Assembly (NCBI GenBank): GCA_902516685.1
Contig: CABXZJ010000003.1
Location: 1 to 64,000 of the forward strand
Source: an uncultured Formosa sp.
GTDB taxonomy: Bacteria > Bacteroidota > Bacteroidia > Flavobacteriales > Flavobacteriaceae
Length of the DNA stretch: 64,000 nucleotides
Direction: 5' to 3'
The stretch's first letter is position 1. The number at the start of each line of letters is the position of its first letter. The position numbers were made by a program, and so were the translations under genes. Of the stretch, positions 51,758 through 59,953 are shown in pieces. The notes below the pieces were generated by a model. It did not search any database. It was not told the origin of the DNA and saw only the letters and a program-made list of their open reading frames with translations.

Positions 51758-52996
51758 ATGCGTAAGGTTTTTATCAACATCAAACAACTGTTACAAATCA
51801 GACCAAAAGGTGAATTTAAAGTCGCTGGGGCGCTGATGGATGAACTACCAAAAATTAACAATGCTTTTTTAGCCATTAAAGACGATAAAATTACGGCTTT
51901 TGGAAAAATGGAAGACTACAGTCCCGAAAAATGGGATGAATGCATTGATGCAACAGGTCGTTTAGTGCTGCCATCTTGGTGTGATAGCCACTCCCACACG
52001 GTCTTTGCTGGCCATCGCATTCAAGAATTTGTAGATCGCATCAACGGATTGAGTTATGAAGAAATCGCTCAGCGGGGAGGTGGTATATTAAATTCTGCTA
52101 AAACCTTAGAAAAAACATCTGAAACATCTCTTTTTAAACAATCTATGGCGCGCATTAAAGAACTTGAAAAACTGGGAACCGGAGCTTTAGAAATTAAATC
52201 TGGTTATGGTTTAACCGTTGATACCGAGTTAAAAATGTTACGCGTGATTAAAAAAATATCCCAACAAACTGCCATCAAAATAAAAGCAACATTTATGGGT
52301 GCGCATGCTGTTCCTGAAGCCTACAAATCCAAAAAATCAGCTTATGTCGATTTGATTATAAATAAAATGCTCCCAAAGATTAAAACTGAAAATTTAGCCG
52401 ATTATGTCGATGTGTTTTGTGAAAAAGGTTATTTCGATTTAAAGGATACAGACCAAATACTAACCGCTGCAAAGCGCTATGGATTGTTACCTAAAATTCA
52501 TGTCAATCAATTCAATGCATTTGGGGGGGTTGCAATGGGCGTTAAACACAAAGCCCTCTCAGTAGATCATTTAGAAGAACTATCAAAAGCAGATATAGAG
52601 GTTTTAAAGCATTCTCAAACCATGCCAGTGGCCTTGCCAGGCTGCTCCTTTTTCCTTGGAATTCCCTTCGCTCCGGCAAGAGAACTTATAGATGCTGGCT
52701 TGCCACTGGCATTGGCAACGGATTTCAACCCAGGGTCCGCTCCAAGTGGGAATATGAACTTGATTGTAAGTTTGGCTTGCATTAAAATGAAAATGACCCC
52801 AGAAGAAGCTCTTAATGCTGCCACGCTAAATGGCGCCTATGCGATGGGTATTTCAGATTATTATGGCAGTATTACGGTTGGCAAAAAAGCCAATTTGATA
52901 CTTACAAAGCACATGGAAAATTTCGCGGAAATTCCATATGCATTTGGAAATAACCCAGTCCATAAGACCATTTTAAATGGGAGAGTTCTAAACTAA
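51758..52996 (+). CDS. hutI: Imidazolonepropionase
   Basis: 412-residue zinc amidohydrolase opening the ring of imidazolone-5-propionate to formiminoglutamate in histidine degradation. Metal-binding His78 and His80 are in SHSHTVFAGHR, with later ligands in GAHAVPEAY, INQF near 248 and ATDFNPGSAPS near 320. Start ATG 51758, four bases after fumC. It precedes the gene for the next step (ftcD) by 72 bases. HutH and HutU are not in the window. Confidence 0.94.
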   Translation: MRKVFINIKQLLQIRPKGEFKVAGALMDELPKINNAFLAIKDDKITAFGKMEDYSPEKWDECIDATGRLVLPSWCDSHSHTVFAGHRIQEFVDRINGLSYEEIAQRGGGILNSAKTLEKTSETSLFKQSMARIKELEKLGTGALEIKSGYGLTVDTELKMLRVIKKISQQTAIKIKATFMGAHAVPEAYKSKKSAYVDLIINKMLPKIKTENLADYVDVFCEKGYFDLKDTDQILTAAKRYGLLPKIHVNQFNAFGGVAMGVKHKALSVDHLEELSKADIEVLKHSQTMPVALPGCSFFLGIPFAPARELIDAGLPLALATDFNPGSAPSGNMNLIVSLACIKMKMTPEEALNAATLNGAYAMGISDYYGSITVGKKANLILTKHMENFAEIPYAFGNNPVHKTILNGRVLN

Positions 52997-53068
52997 AAAA
53001 ACAGCTGTTTTATTTGAATTTAAGCCACTTAAAATTTTATATATTTATACCTAATTAATAACCCCCCT

Positions 53069-54754
53069 ATGCAAATTATTGAATGTGTTCCTAACATTTC
53101 TGAAGGTCAAAACGAAACTATCATAAAATCCGTTTGTGAGGAAGTCAATAAAATCGCAGGCGTTAAACTTCTCAATGTAGATCCTGGAAAGGACACCAAC
53201 AGAACGGTAATTACTTTTATTGGATATCCAAATGCTGTCGTAGAAGCCGCATTTAACCTGATAAAAAAAGCGCAAGAACTGATTGATATGTCCAAGCACA
53301 AGGGAGCACACCCACGCATGGGAGCGGTTGATGTATGCCCATTGATTCCCATTGCCAATATCAGTATGGAAGAAACCGTCCGTTTAGCTCATATATTATC
53401 TAAAAAAGTAGGAGAATCTTTAAAAATTCCTGTGTATTGTTATGAGAACGCCGCCAGCACAGCAGAGCGAAAAAATCTTGCCAATTGCAGGTCTGGTGAA
53501 TATGAAGGCCTGGAGGAAAAATTGAAAAATCCAAATTGGAAACCTGATTATGGTCCTGCTATATTTAATGAAAATATCAAAAAATCTGGCGCCACCGCAA
53601 TTGCGGCACGCGATTTTCTAGTGGCTTACAATATAAACCTAAACACGACCTCCACCCGACGTGCCAATGCCATCGCTTTTGATTTACGTGAAGCAGGACG
53701 TTTAAAGAGAAAAGGAAATAAACTTACAGGACCCGTGGAAAAAGATGAAAATGGTGAGCCTATTCGCATTCCTGGTTATTTTAAAAACCTGAAGGGGATT
53801 GGTTGGTTTATCAAAGATTATGGGATTGCGCAAATCTCCTATAACCTAACAAACATTCAAACCACCCCACTTCATAAAGTATTTGAAAAAACTTGCGAAC
53901 GTGCCGATAAAAGGGGAATAAGAGTCACAGGGTCTGAGCTCGTCGGATTGGTACCAAAGCAAGTACTCATGGATGCAGGAATTTATTTCCTTAAAAAGCA
54001 ACAGCGTTCTATAGCATTACCAGATGCTGAAATCATTCGAATGGCGATAAAAACATTAGGACTCGATGAACTCAAAACTTTCGTCCCAGAAGATCAAATC
54101 TTAGAATCGTTTTTAGAGGCTGATGACTCAAAGCTAATTGATATGAATTTGCGTGCCTTTTCGTTTGAAACTGCCAGTGAATCTCCGGCGCCAGGCGGTG
54201 GGTCTATTGCAGCTTATTGCGGTGCCCTGGGTGCAGCTTTGGTGACCATGTCTGCAAATTTATCGGCTCACAAGAGAGGCTGGGATGACCAATGGGAAAT
54301 CTTTTCAGATTGGGGCAGAAGTTCTATAGCAAATCAAAAGAAACTTTTGATATTGGTCGATAAAGATGCTCAATCTTTTAACCTTATCATAGCCGCATTC
54401 AAATTGCCTAAAAACACAGATGAAGAGAAAAAAATTCGCTTGGAAGCCATACAAGCGGCCACAAAGAAAGCCATTGAAATTCCATTGGAAGTAATGCAAA
54501 CCGCCCATGCTAGTTTTGAGGCTATTAAAAAAATGGCTGAAATTGGAAACCCAAATGCCATAACAGATGTTGGAGTAGCAGCACTTTGTGCTAGAACAGC
54601 AGTCATTGGCGCTTTTTTAAATTTAAAAATTAACTGTAACAGCCTAGATGATAAATCTTTTGTAAACAAAGTCATTTCTAAAGGCCAAAAAATGGCAGAC
54701 GAAGCGAGGAGTTTTGAATCTGAAGTTCTCAATATTGTCAATAAAGAACTGTAA
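53069..54754 (+). CDS. Bifunctional glutamate formimidoyltransferase/cyclodeaminase
   Basis: 561 residues. The formiminotransferase half (about 1-325) begins CVPNISEGQNE and passes the formimino group of formiminoglutamate to tetrahydrofolate; the cyclodeaminase half (about 355-561) carries SPAPGGGSIAAYCGALGAAL near 375 and releases ammonia, giving methenyl-THF. The fused form matches the mammalian and Bacteroidota enzyme. Placed after hutI, it completes the final step of histidine to glutamate. Start ATG 53069; TATATTTA upstream (one mismatch to the -7 consensus) hints at its own promoter. Confidence 0.92.
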   Translation: MQIIECVPNISEGQNETIIKSVCEEVNKIAGVKLLNVDPGKDTNRTVITFIGYPNAVVEAAFNLIKKAQELIDMSKHKGAHPRMGAVDVCPLIPIANISMEETVRLAHILSKKVGESLKIPVYCYENAASTAERKNLANCRSGEYEGLEEKLKNPNWKPDYGPAIFNENIKKSGATAIAARDFLVAYNINLNTTSTRRANAIAFDLREAGRLKRKGNKLTGPVEKDENGEPIRIPGYFKNLKGIGWFIKDYGIAQISYNLTNIQTTPLHKVFEKTCERADKRGIRVTGSELVGLVPKQVLMDAGIYFLKKQQRSIALPDAEIIRMAIKTLGLDELKTFVPEDQILESFLEADDSKLIDMNLRAFSFETASESPAPGGGSIAAYCGALGAALVTMSANLSAHKRGWDDQWEIFSDWGRSSIANQKKLLILVDKDAQSFNLIIAAFKLPKNTDEEKKIRLEAIQAATKKAIEIPLEVMQTAHASFEAIKKMAEIGNPNAITDVGVAALCARTAVIGAFLNLKINCNSLDDKSFVNKVISKGQKMADEARSFESEVLNIVNKEL

Positions 54755-54758
54755 TTAT

Positions 54759-55634
54759 TTAATCTTTTGAGCGAAATCCGTAGCGAAGTTGGCCCCAAAA
54801 TGAATTAGGCATTTTGTGGTCGTCCTCATATCCTAGCATGATGTTTTTATCTGCTTTGGGAACATAACTAGTTTTAAAAAGATAATCCCATACACTCAAG
54901 CTAATTGCAAAATTAACTCCTTTTTTGAAGCGCTCAGGAAGCGCATAAGCATGGTGGTACAAATGCATTACAGGGTTATTAAACACATAACGAAAAGGGC
55001 CGTAATTCAATTTTAGGTTGGCATGATTGAGATGCCCAATTGTTATAGCAAAAAAGTGAATGATATAGGCTTGTTCAGGCTCAAAGCCCCCCAATAACAT
55101 CAGCGCCAAAACTTTAAAAGGTTTGTACAAAACGTTTTCCATCCAGTGGTAACGCAAGTGGGCAGAAAAGCCCATTTCCTTTACAGAGTGGTGTACTTTG
55201 TGAAAACGCCATAAGAATTCAAATCGGTGCATAAGGGTGTGTGTAAACCACTGCACAAAATCTAGGACTATAAAAAATATAATCAACTGTAGAAAAGGAC
55301 TTAAATTAGACAAATCTAAAACAGCCAAACTATTTGCTTTTAAATTCAAAACTTCATTTGAAAATTTTGAGATACATTTATAAAAACCAGTAATGATGAG
55401 ACTAAAAACAAAGAAATTAAAAAACATATAAAAACCGTCTAACCAAAAATCTTTACGAATGGATTTTTGTTCTTTCCGCCACGGAAATACAAGTTCTAAG
55501 GCAAAAACAAATAAAGAGATTAAAATTAGCCCCCAAAAATAATTTCGATTCCAAGGAACATCAAATGTTATAGATCGCCAAGTCCAGTTTAGAGTGCCAA
55601 TAAAAGCATCAAAAAAAAGATTTAAATACTCCAT
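54759..55634 (-). CDS. Sterol desaturase-family membrane di-iron protein
   Basis: 291 residues with four or more membrane helices (about 29-48, 63-87, 112-132 and 180-205). Three histidine boxes of the fatty acid hydroxylase family are visible: HTLMHRFEFLWRFHKVHHS (about 133-151, HxxxH and HxxHH), HLNHANLK near 200, and HLYHHA near 222. Such enzymes hydroxylate or desaturate lipids; bacterial members act on fatty acids, carotenoids or ether lipids, so the substrate is unknown. ATG 55634, one base after the fused E1 gene on the same strand: a likely two-gene operon. Confidence 0.87.
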   Translation of the reverse strand: MEYLNLFFDAFIGTLNWTWRSITFDVPWNRNYFWGLILISLFVFALELVFPWRKEQKSIRKDFWLDGFYMFFNFFVFSLIITGFYKCISKFSNEVLNLKANSLAVLDLSNLSPFLQLIIFFIVLDFVQWFTHTLMHRFEFLWRFHKVHHSVKEMGFSAHLRYHWMENVLYKPFKVLALMLLGGFEPEQAYIIHFFAITIGHLNHANLKLNYGPFRYVFNNPVMHLYHHAYALPERFKKGVNFAISLSVWDYLFKTSYVPKADKNIMLGYEDDHKMPNSFWGQLRYGFRSKD

Positions 55635-57623
55635 TTAGTAATTTAAAAGTAATTTGAGAACCGTCTCAAAATTGCGTTTTGCAAGATACTGCTGTTCCAG
55701 CGAATTTGCAAATGGTACCGGGGTGTCTAAACTACCAACGCGCTGGACGGGAGCATCAATAAATTCAAATGCATTTTCCATTATATAGGCTGAGATATCG
55801 CTAGCGATACCTCCAAACAAAGAATCTTCTTGAAAGATAACAACGCGGTTGGTTTTTTTGACAGATTTTAAAATACAGTCATAGTCCAATGGCTTTAAAG
55901 ATCGCAAGTCAATTAAATCAGCTTTTATGAATGGGTTTCTATCTAAGGTTTCCAAAGCCCAATGTACAGCGGCGCCATAGGCAATAATAGTGACTGCATT
56001 ACCTTCTTTCAAAAGAGATGCTTTACCTATCGGAAGGGTGTAATAATTTGTAGGTACCTCCTGACGTATACTTCTGTAAAGCGCCTTGTGCTCAAAATAC
56101 AAGACTGGGTTCGGATCCTCAATAGCAGCGGTTAACAATCCCTTAGCATCGTAAGGAAATGCAGGATAGACCACTTTTAAGCCAGGGGTTTTTGTAAACC
56201 AAGCTTCATTTGTTTGAGAATGAAAAGGACCAGCACCAACACCTGCCCCGCAAGGCATTCTCAAAACAACATTAGCTTCTTGGCCCCAACGGTAATGTGA
56301 TTTTGCTAAATAATTAACCACAGGATTGAATCCAGAACTTATAAAATCAGCGAATTGCAATTCAACTACAGATTTTAGCCCAGCAATAGAAAGCCCCATT
56401 GCTGTTTCAATAATGGCAGACTCACAAATTGGTGTATTTCGTACACGCTCTTTACCAAATAATTCCACAAACCCTTCAGTAATTTTAAAAACGCCACCAT
56501 ATTCAGCGATATCTTGTCCCATTAATACCAAATCTTGATACATTTCCATGGATTGTTTTAGACCCTCAGAAATCGCATCAACAAAACGTTGTTCGATAGT
56601 CTCAATATTTGGAATTGTTTCTTGAAAATTAAACGTTTTATAAACATCTTTTAGTTCAATTTCTAAATCAGCATTCACAGTCGCCTCTTCAAAGGCCAAT
56701 TGCAGCCCAATTTGGACTTCATTAGAAATTTCAGAACGCATGTGATTGATTTTTTCTAAACTAAGTATTGTAGATTTAATTAAATATGCTTCAAAATTGG
56801 CAATCGGATCTTTGGCCTCCCATTTGTGCATCAATTCATCAGGAACGTATTTTGTACCACTAGCTTCTTCGTGACCGCGCATTCTGAAGGTTTTAAATTC
56901 TAAAAGGATAGGGCGTGGATTTTTGCGAACACTTTTAGCTATTCTATTCACTTTAGAATAAACTTCCAAGATATTATTTCCTTCAATTATGTGCGACTCC
57001 ATCCCGTAGCCTTTACCCCGATCGGCAATGTGTTCACAATTGTACTGTTCGTTGGTAGGGGTAGAAAGCCCATATCCATTATTTTCAATGCAAAACAATA
57101 CTGGTAAATTCCAAACAGAAGCCACATTTAAAGCTTCATGAAAATCACCCTCACTTGTCCCCCCTTCTCCAGAAAATACGGCGGTAAGTCTAGCTTCTTT
57201 TTTTAAAATATGAGATAATGCAATACCATCAGCTACACCCAATTGAGGACCAAGGTGTGAAATCATCCCAATAATTTTATAAGTTTGAGTGCCAAAATGA
57301 AAAGAACGATCTCTACCTTTTGTAAAGCCGCTAGCCTTACCTTGCCATTGAGCAAACAGTCGGTGCAAAGGAATTTCTCTTGTTGTAAAAACCCCCAAAT
57401 TGCGATGCATAGGCATTATATATTCGTCATTATGAAGAGCTGAGGTTACACCAACAGAAACAGCTTCTTGACCAATGCCAGAAAACCACTTGGATATTTT
57501 TCCTTGACGCAGTAGTATGAGCATTTTTTCTTCAATCATTCGGGATTTCAACATGTTGAAATAAAGTAACTCTTGTTGCTTTTTTGAAACTTTAAATGAT
57601 GAATATGAAAATAGAGATTTCAA
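55635..57623 (-). CDS. Fused E1 alpha/beta 2-oxoacid dehydrogenase
   Basis: 662-residue thiamine diphosphate E1 with alpha part about 1-330 (TPP motif GEGGTSEGDFHEAL near 149 and ENNGYGL) and beta part about 345-662 (VLMGQDIAEYGGVFKITEGF near 364). Fused E1 is common in Bacteroidota. Similarity is to the branched-chain and acetoin-type E1; E2/E3 are not in the window. A branched-chain function would give isobutyryl- and isovaleryl-CoA starters for iso-fatty acids. Start ATG 57623 with a -7 box at 57647-57654. The downstream gene begins one base later. Confidence 0.9.
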   Translation of the reverse strand: MKSLFSYSSFKVSKKQQELLYFNMLKSRMIEEKMLILLRQGKISKWFSGIGQEAVSVGVTSALHNDEYIMPMHRNLGVFTTREIPLHRLFAQWQGKASGFTKGRDRSFHFGTQTYKIIGMISHLGPQLGVADGIALSHILKKEARLTAVFSGEGGTSEGDFHEALNVASVWNLPVLFCIENNGYGLSTPTNEQYNCEHIADRGKGYGMESHIIEGNNILEVYSKVNRIAKSVRKNPRPILLEFKTFRMRGHEEASGTKYVPDELMHKWEAKDPIANFEAYLIKSTILSLEKINHMRSEISNEVQIGLQLAFEEATVNADLEIELKDVYKTFNFQETIPNIETIEQRFVDAISEGLKQSMEMYQDLVLMGQDIAEYGGVFKITEGFVELFGKERVRNTPICESAIIETAMGLSIAGLKSVVELQFADFISSGFNPVVNYLAKSHYRWGQEANVVLRMPCGAGVGAGPFHSQTNEAWFTKTPGLKVVYPAFPYDAKGLLTAAIEDPNPVLYFEHKALYRSIRQEVPTNYYTLPIGKASLLKEGNAVTIIAYGAAVHWALETLDRNPFIKADLIDLRSLKPLDYDCILKSVKKTNRVVIFQEDSLFGGIASDISAYIMENAFEFIDAPVQRVGSLDTPVPFANSLEQQYLAKRNFETVLKLLLNY

Positions 57624-57646
57624 TAAATAAATTATGATGTGTGTCT

Positions 57647-57654
57647 CAAATTTA
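57647..57654 (-). promoter_or_regulatory. -7 box of the fused E1 operon
   Basis: Minus strand TAAATTTG, 23 bases before ATG 57623. Confidence 0.5.
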
Positions 57655-57715
57655 ACAAATAAAAGCGAAATTAAGACTCTATTTTTAAGGGTTATTATAT
57701 AAGTAATTGATTTTA

Positions 57716-57723
57716 TATATTTG
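57716..57723 (+). promoter_or_regulatory. -7 box of the 2OG-oxygenase operon
   Basis: TATATTTG, 17 bases before ATG 57741. The in-frame ATG at 57726 would fall at or before the transcription start, which favours 57741. Confidence 0.5.
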
Positions 57724-57740
57724 TAATGTATTTTTATGTT

Positions 57741-58691
57741 ATGAAAAAAATTCCAAGTGTAGATCTAAACGATTTTTTATCTGAAAACGAAACTTTAAAA
57801 CAAAAATTTGTGTCAGAAATTGGCGATGCATACGAATCCATTGGTTTTGTAGCGCTTAAGGGACACTTTCTCGAAGAAGCACTTGTGAGGTCTCTTTATT
57901 CCGAGATTAAAACTTTTTTTGATCTACCGGTAGCTATTAAACGACAATATGAAATCCCTGGCATTGGTGGCCAGCGTGGCTATGTATCTTTTGGAAAGGA
58001 AAGTGCCAAAGGTCGTAAAGAAGGAGATTTAAAGGAATTTTGGCATTTTGGACAATTTGTAGAAAACGATCCTGAATTGGAAAAAGAATATCACCCCAAT
58101 ATTGAAGTTAAAGAACTCAAGAATTTTAATGCCGTTGGAAAAGAAACCTACAGAATGTTAGAAAAAACAGCCCGGTATGTTTTGCGTGCATTGGCCTTGT
58201 ATTTAGATTTAGAAGAAACTTATTTTGATGCTTTTATTCACAACGGCAACAGTATTTTAAGGCCAATACACTACCCCCCTATTACTCATGCGCCTAAAAA
58301 GGCAGAACGCGCGGCAGCACATGGAGATATCAACTTGATAACCCTTTTGATGGGAGCACATGGACGTGGACTTCAAGTACAAAATCGCCATGGCGATTGG
58401 ATTGATGCCGTTGCAGAAGCAGACGAACTTATGATTAATGTTGGAGATATGCTATCACGCCACACAAATAATAAATTAAAATCAACCATCCACAGAGTGA
58501 AAAATCCTCCAAAAAAAGATTGGAGTAAATCGCGCTATTCGATTCCGTTTTTTATGCATCCGATCAGCGCCATGAAATTAGACGTTTTAAAAAGTTGTAT
58601 AGATTTGGAAAACCCCAAACAGTTTGAAGACATTACAGCAGGTGAGTTTCTTAATGAACGTCTGAAAGAACTGGGTTTAACCAAAAAATAA
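57741..58691 (+). CDS. 2-oxoglutarate/Fe(II) oxygenase, isopenicillin N synthase family
   Basis: 316 residues (start ATG 57741, MKKIPSVDLNDFL). The double-stranded beta-helix metal triad is complete: His194 and Asp196 in AHGDINL and His251 in STIHRVKN; the oxoglutarate-binding RxS is in SRYSIPFF near 264. Conserved in flavobacteria with unknown substrate; the surrounding family oxidises diverse small molecules. First of three closely packed genes: stop TAA overlaps ATG of the SUI1 gene by one base. Confidence 0.87.
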   Translation: MKKIPSVDLNDFLSENETLKQKFVSEIGDAYESIGFVALKGHFLEEALVRSLYSEIKTFFDLPVAIKRQYEIPGIGGQRGYVSFGKESAKGRKEGDLKEFWHFGQFVENDPELEKEYHPNIEVKELKNFNAVGKETYRMLEKTARYVLRALALYLDLEETYFDAFIHNGNSILRPIHYPPITHAPKKAERAAAHGDINLITLLMGAHGRGLQVQNRHGDWIDAVAEADELMINVGDMLSRHTNNKLKSTIHRVKNPPKKDWSKSRYSIPFFMHPISAMKLDVLKSCIDLENPKQFEDITAGEFLNERLKELGLTKK

Positions 58692-59017
58692 TGGATTTAA
58701 GAAATCAACTTAAAGACTTATTTCCAGAACATAAAGAATTGGATCATCAACTCAAAACATCCAAGCCTGACTTTTGGCTACAAGAAGCGCCTCTGATTTG
58801 TAAATATGAAAAACGCAAGGGAAAGCCAATTACAATTTTAGAAGGATATACAGGTGCAGACGCAGATTTTAAAAAACTGACTTCAAAGCTAAAAAAGAAC
58901 TTTAGTGTTGGTGGTAGCTATAAAAATGAAGCTATTTTCATTCAAGGCAACTATAGAGATCAAATTATAATTTTACTCAAAGAAATGGGGTTTAATGTCA
59001 AACGTGTTGGTGGTTAG
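58691..59017 (+). CDS. SUI1/eIF1-like protein (YciH family)
   Basis: 108 residues. The C-terminal SUI1 fold is seen: ITILEGYTGADADFKKL (about 48-64) and GGSYKNEAIFIQGNYRDQII (about 75-94), ending GFNVKRVGG. Bacterial homologues of eIF1 (YciH) are thought to act in translation initiation fidelity. Start ATG 58691 shares a base with the upstream stop. The downstream phosphorylase begins 10 bases later. Confidence 0.87.
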   Translation: MDLRNQLKDLFPEHKELDHQLKTSKPDFWLQEAPLICKYEKRKGKPITILEGYTGADADFKKLTSKLKKNFSVGGSYKNEAIFIQGNYRDQIIILLKEMGFNVKRVGG

Positions 59018-59027
59018 CAGAGATATT

Positions 59028-59897
59028 ATGAGCATTAAAGATTCTGAACTCATTTTAAATTCCGATGGTAGTGTATACCACCTGCATCTTAAACCTGGTG
59101 ATTTAGCGCCGACGGTCATCACAGTGGGCGATCCAGATCGAGTAGATCAAGTTTCTGCAAATTTTGATACAGTTGATTTTAAACAACATAAAAGAGAGTT
59201 TAAAACACACACTGGCACTTTGAGACACAAACGCGTTTCCGTGATTTCCACTGGGATTGGAGCAGATAATATAGATATCGTATTAAACGAGTTGGACGCG
59301 CTAGTTAATATTGATTTTAAATCTCGGCAAGTGAAGTCCGAACTAACTGCGCTTAGAATTGTTCGCATTGGGACCTCAGGAGCCTTGCAAACTGAAATAC
59401 CTGTGGATTCTTTTTTATTGAGTACCCATGGGTTTGATTTGAACGGTATGTTGCAGGCCTATAAAATTCACAGTATCCAAAACAAAGCTTTTGAGCAGGC
59501 TTTTATTAAGCAAAGTGATTGGAGAAATGAACGTGCACAACCTATTTTAGTAGAAAGTGATAAATCAATCGAAAATCAATTAATTAGTAATAATATTTTA
59601 AAGGGAATTACCGCTACATGCGCTGGCTTTTACGCCCCTCAAGGACGGAAATTACGTTTAACACCCAGCGATTCTAAATTCCTAAATAATCTCCAAAATT
59701 TTACATTTGAAGGATTGAAAATTACCAATCTTGATATGGAAACATCTGCCATTTTTGGGCTCTCAAAATTATTAGGACACAAAGCATGTTCAATTAACGC
59801 TGTTTTAGCTAACAGATTAAATGGTACTTTTAGTAACTCACCTAAAAAAACAATTGACAAACTCATTCAATACACCTTAAATAAGCTAATAGAGTGA
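59028..59897 (+). CDS. Nucleoside phosphorylase, uridine phosphorylase-like
   Basis: 289 residues (ATG 59028, MSIKDSELILNSDG; the in-frame ATG at 58995 lies in the SUI1 gene). NP-I family signatures are seen: TVGDPDRV near 33, GIGADNIDIVLNEL near 75-88, GTSGALQ near 118, and NLDMETSAIFGLSK near 240 with the ribose-binding Met-Glu. Probably splits uridine or a purine nucleoside with phosphate; base specificity cannot be told. Last gene of the 2OG-SUI1-NP group. A palindrome CCCATTAATGGG (59909-59920) follows its stop. Confidence 0.87.
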   Translation: MSIKDSELILNSDGSVYHLHLKPGDLAPTVITVGDPDRVDQVSANFDTVDFKQHKREFKTHTGTLRHKRVSVISTGIGADNIDIVLNELDALVNIDFKSRQVKSELTALRIVRIGTSGALQTEIPVDSFLLSTHGFDLNGMLQAYKIHSIQNKAFEQAFIKQSDWRNERAQPILVESDKSIENQLISNNILKGITATCAGFYAPQGRKLRLTPSDSKFLNNLQNFTFEGLKITNLDMETSAIFGLSKLLGHKACSINAVLANRLNGTFSNSPKKTIDKLIQYTLNKLIE

Positions 59898-59908
59898 TAA
59901 AAATAATA

Positions 59909-59920
59909 CCCATTAATGGG
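59909..59920. terminator. Palindrome between convergent genes, possible terminator
   Basis: CCCATTAATGGG is a perfect 12-base palindrome 12 bases after the phosphorylase stop and 34 bases beyond the CotH stop. A second arm ATGGG (59924-59928) allows an alternative stem. A clear T run is missing, so termination is only possible. Confidence 0.35.
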
Positions 59921-59953
59921 ATTATGGGACAAATTAATTATTATTAAAATAAA

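Noticed and set aside
54370..54798. 142-codon minus-strand open frame inside ftcD
   Set aside because: Lies antisense to the conserved cyclodeaminase domain and has no start signal or recognisable motif.
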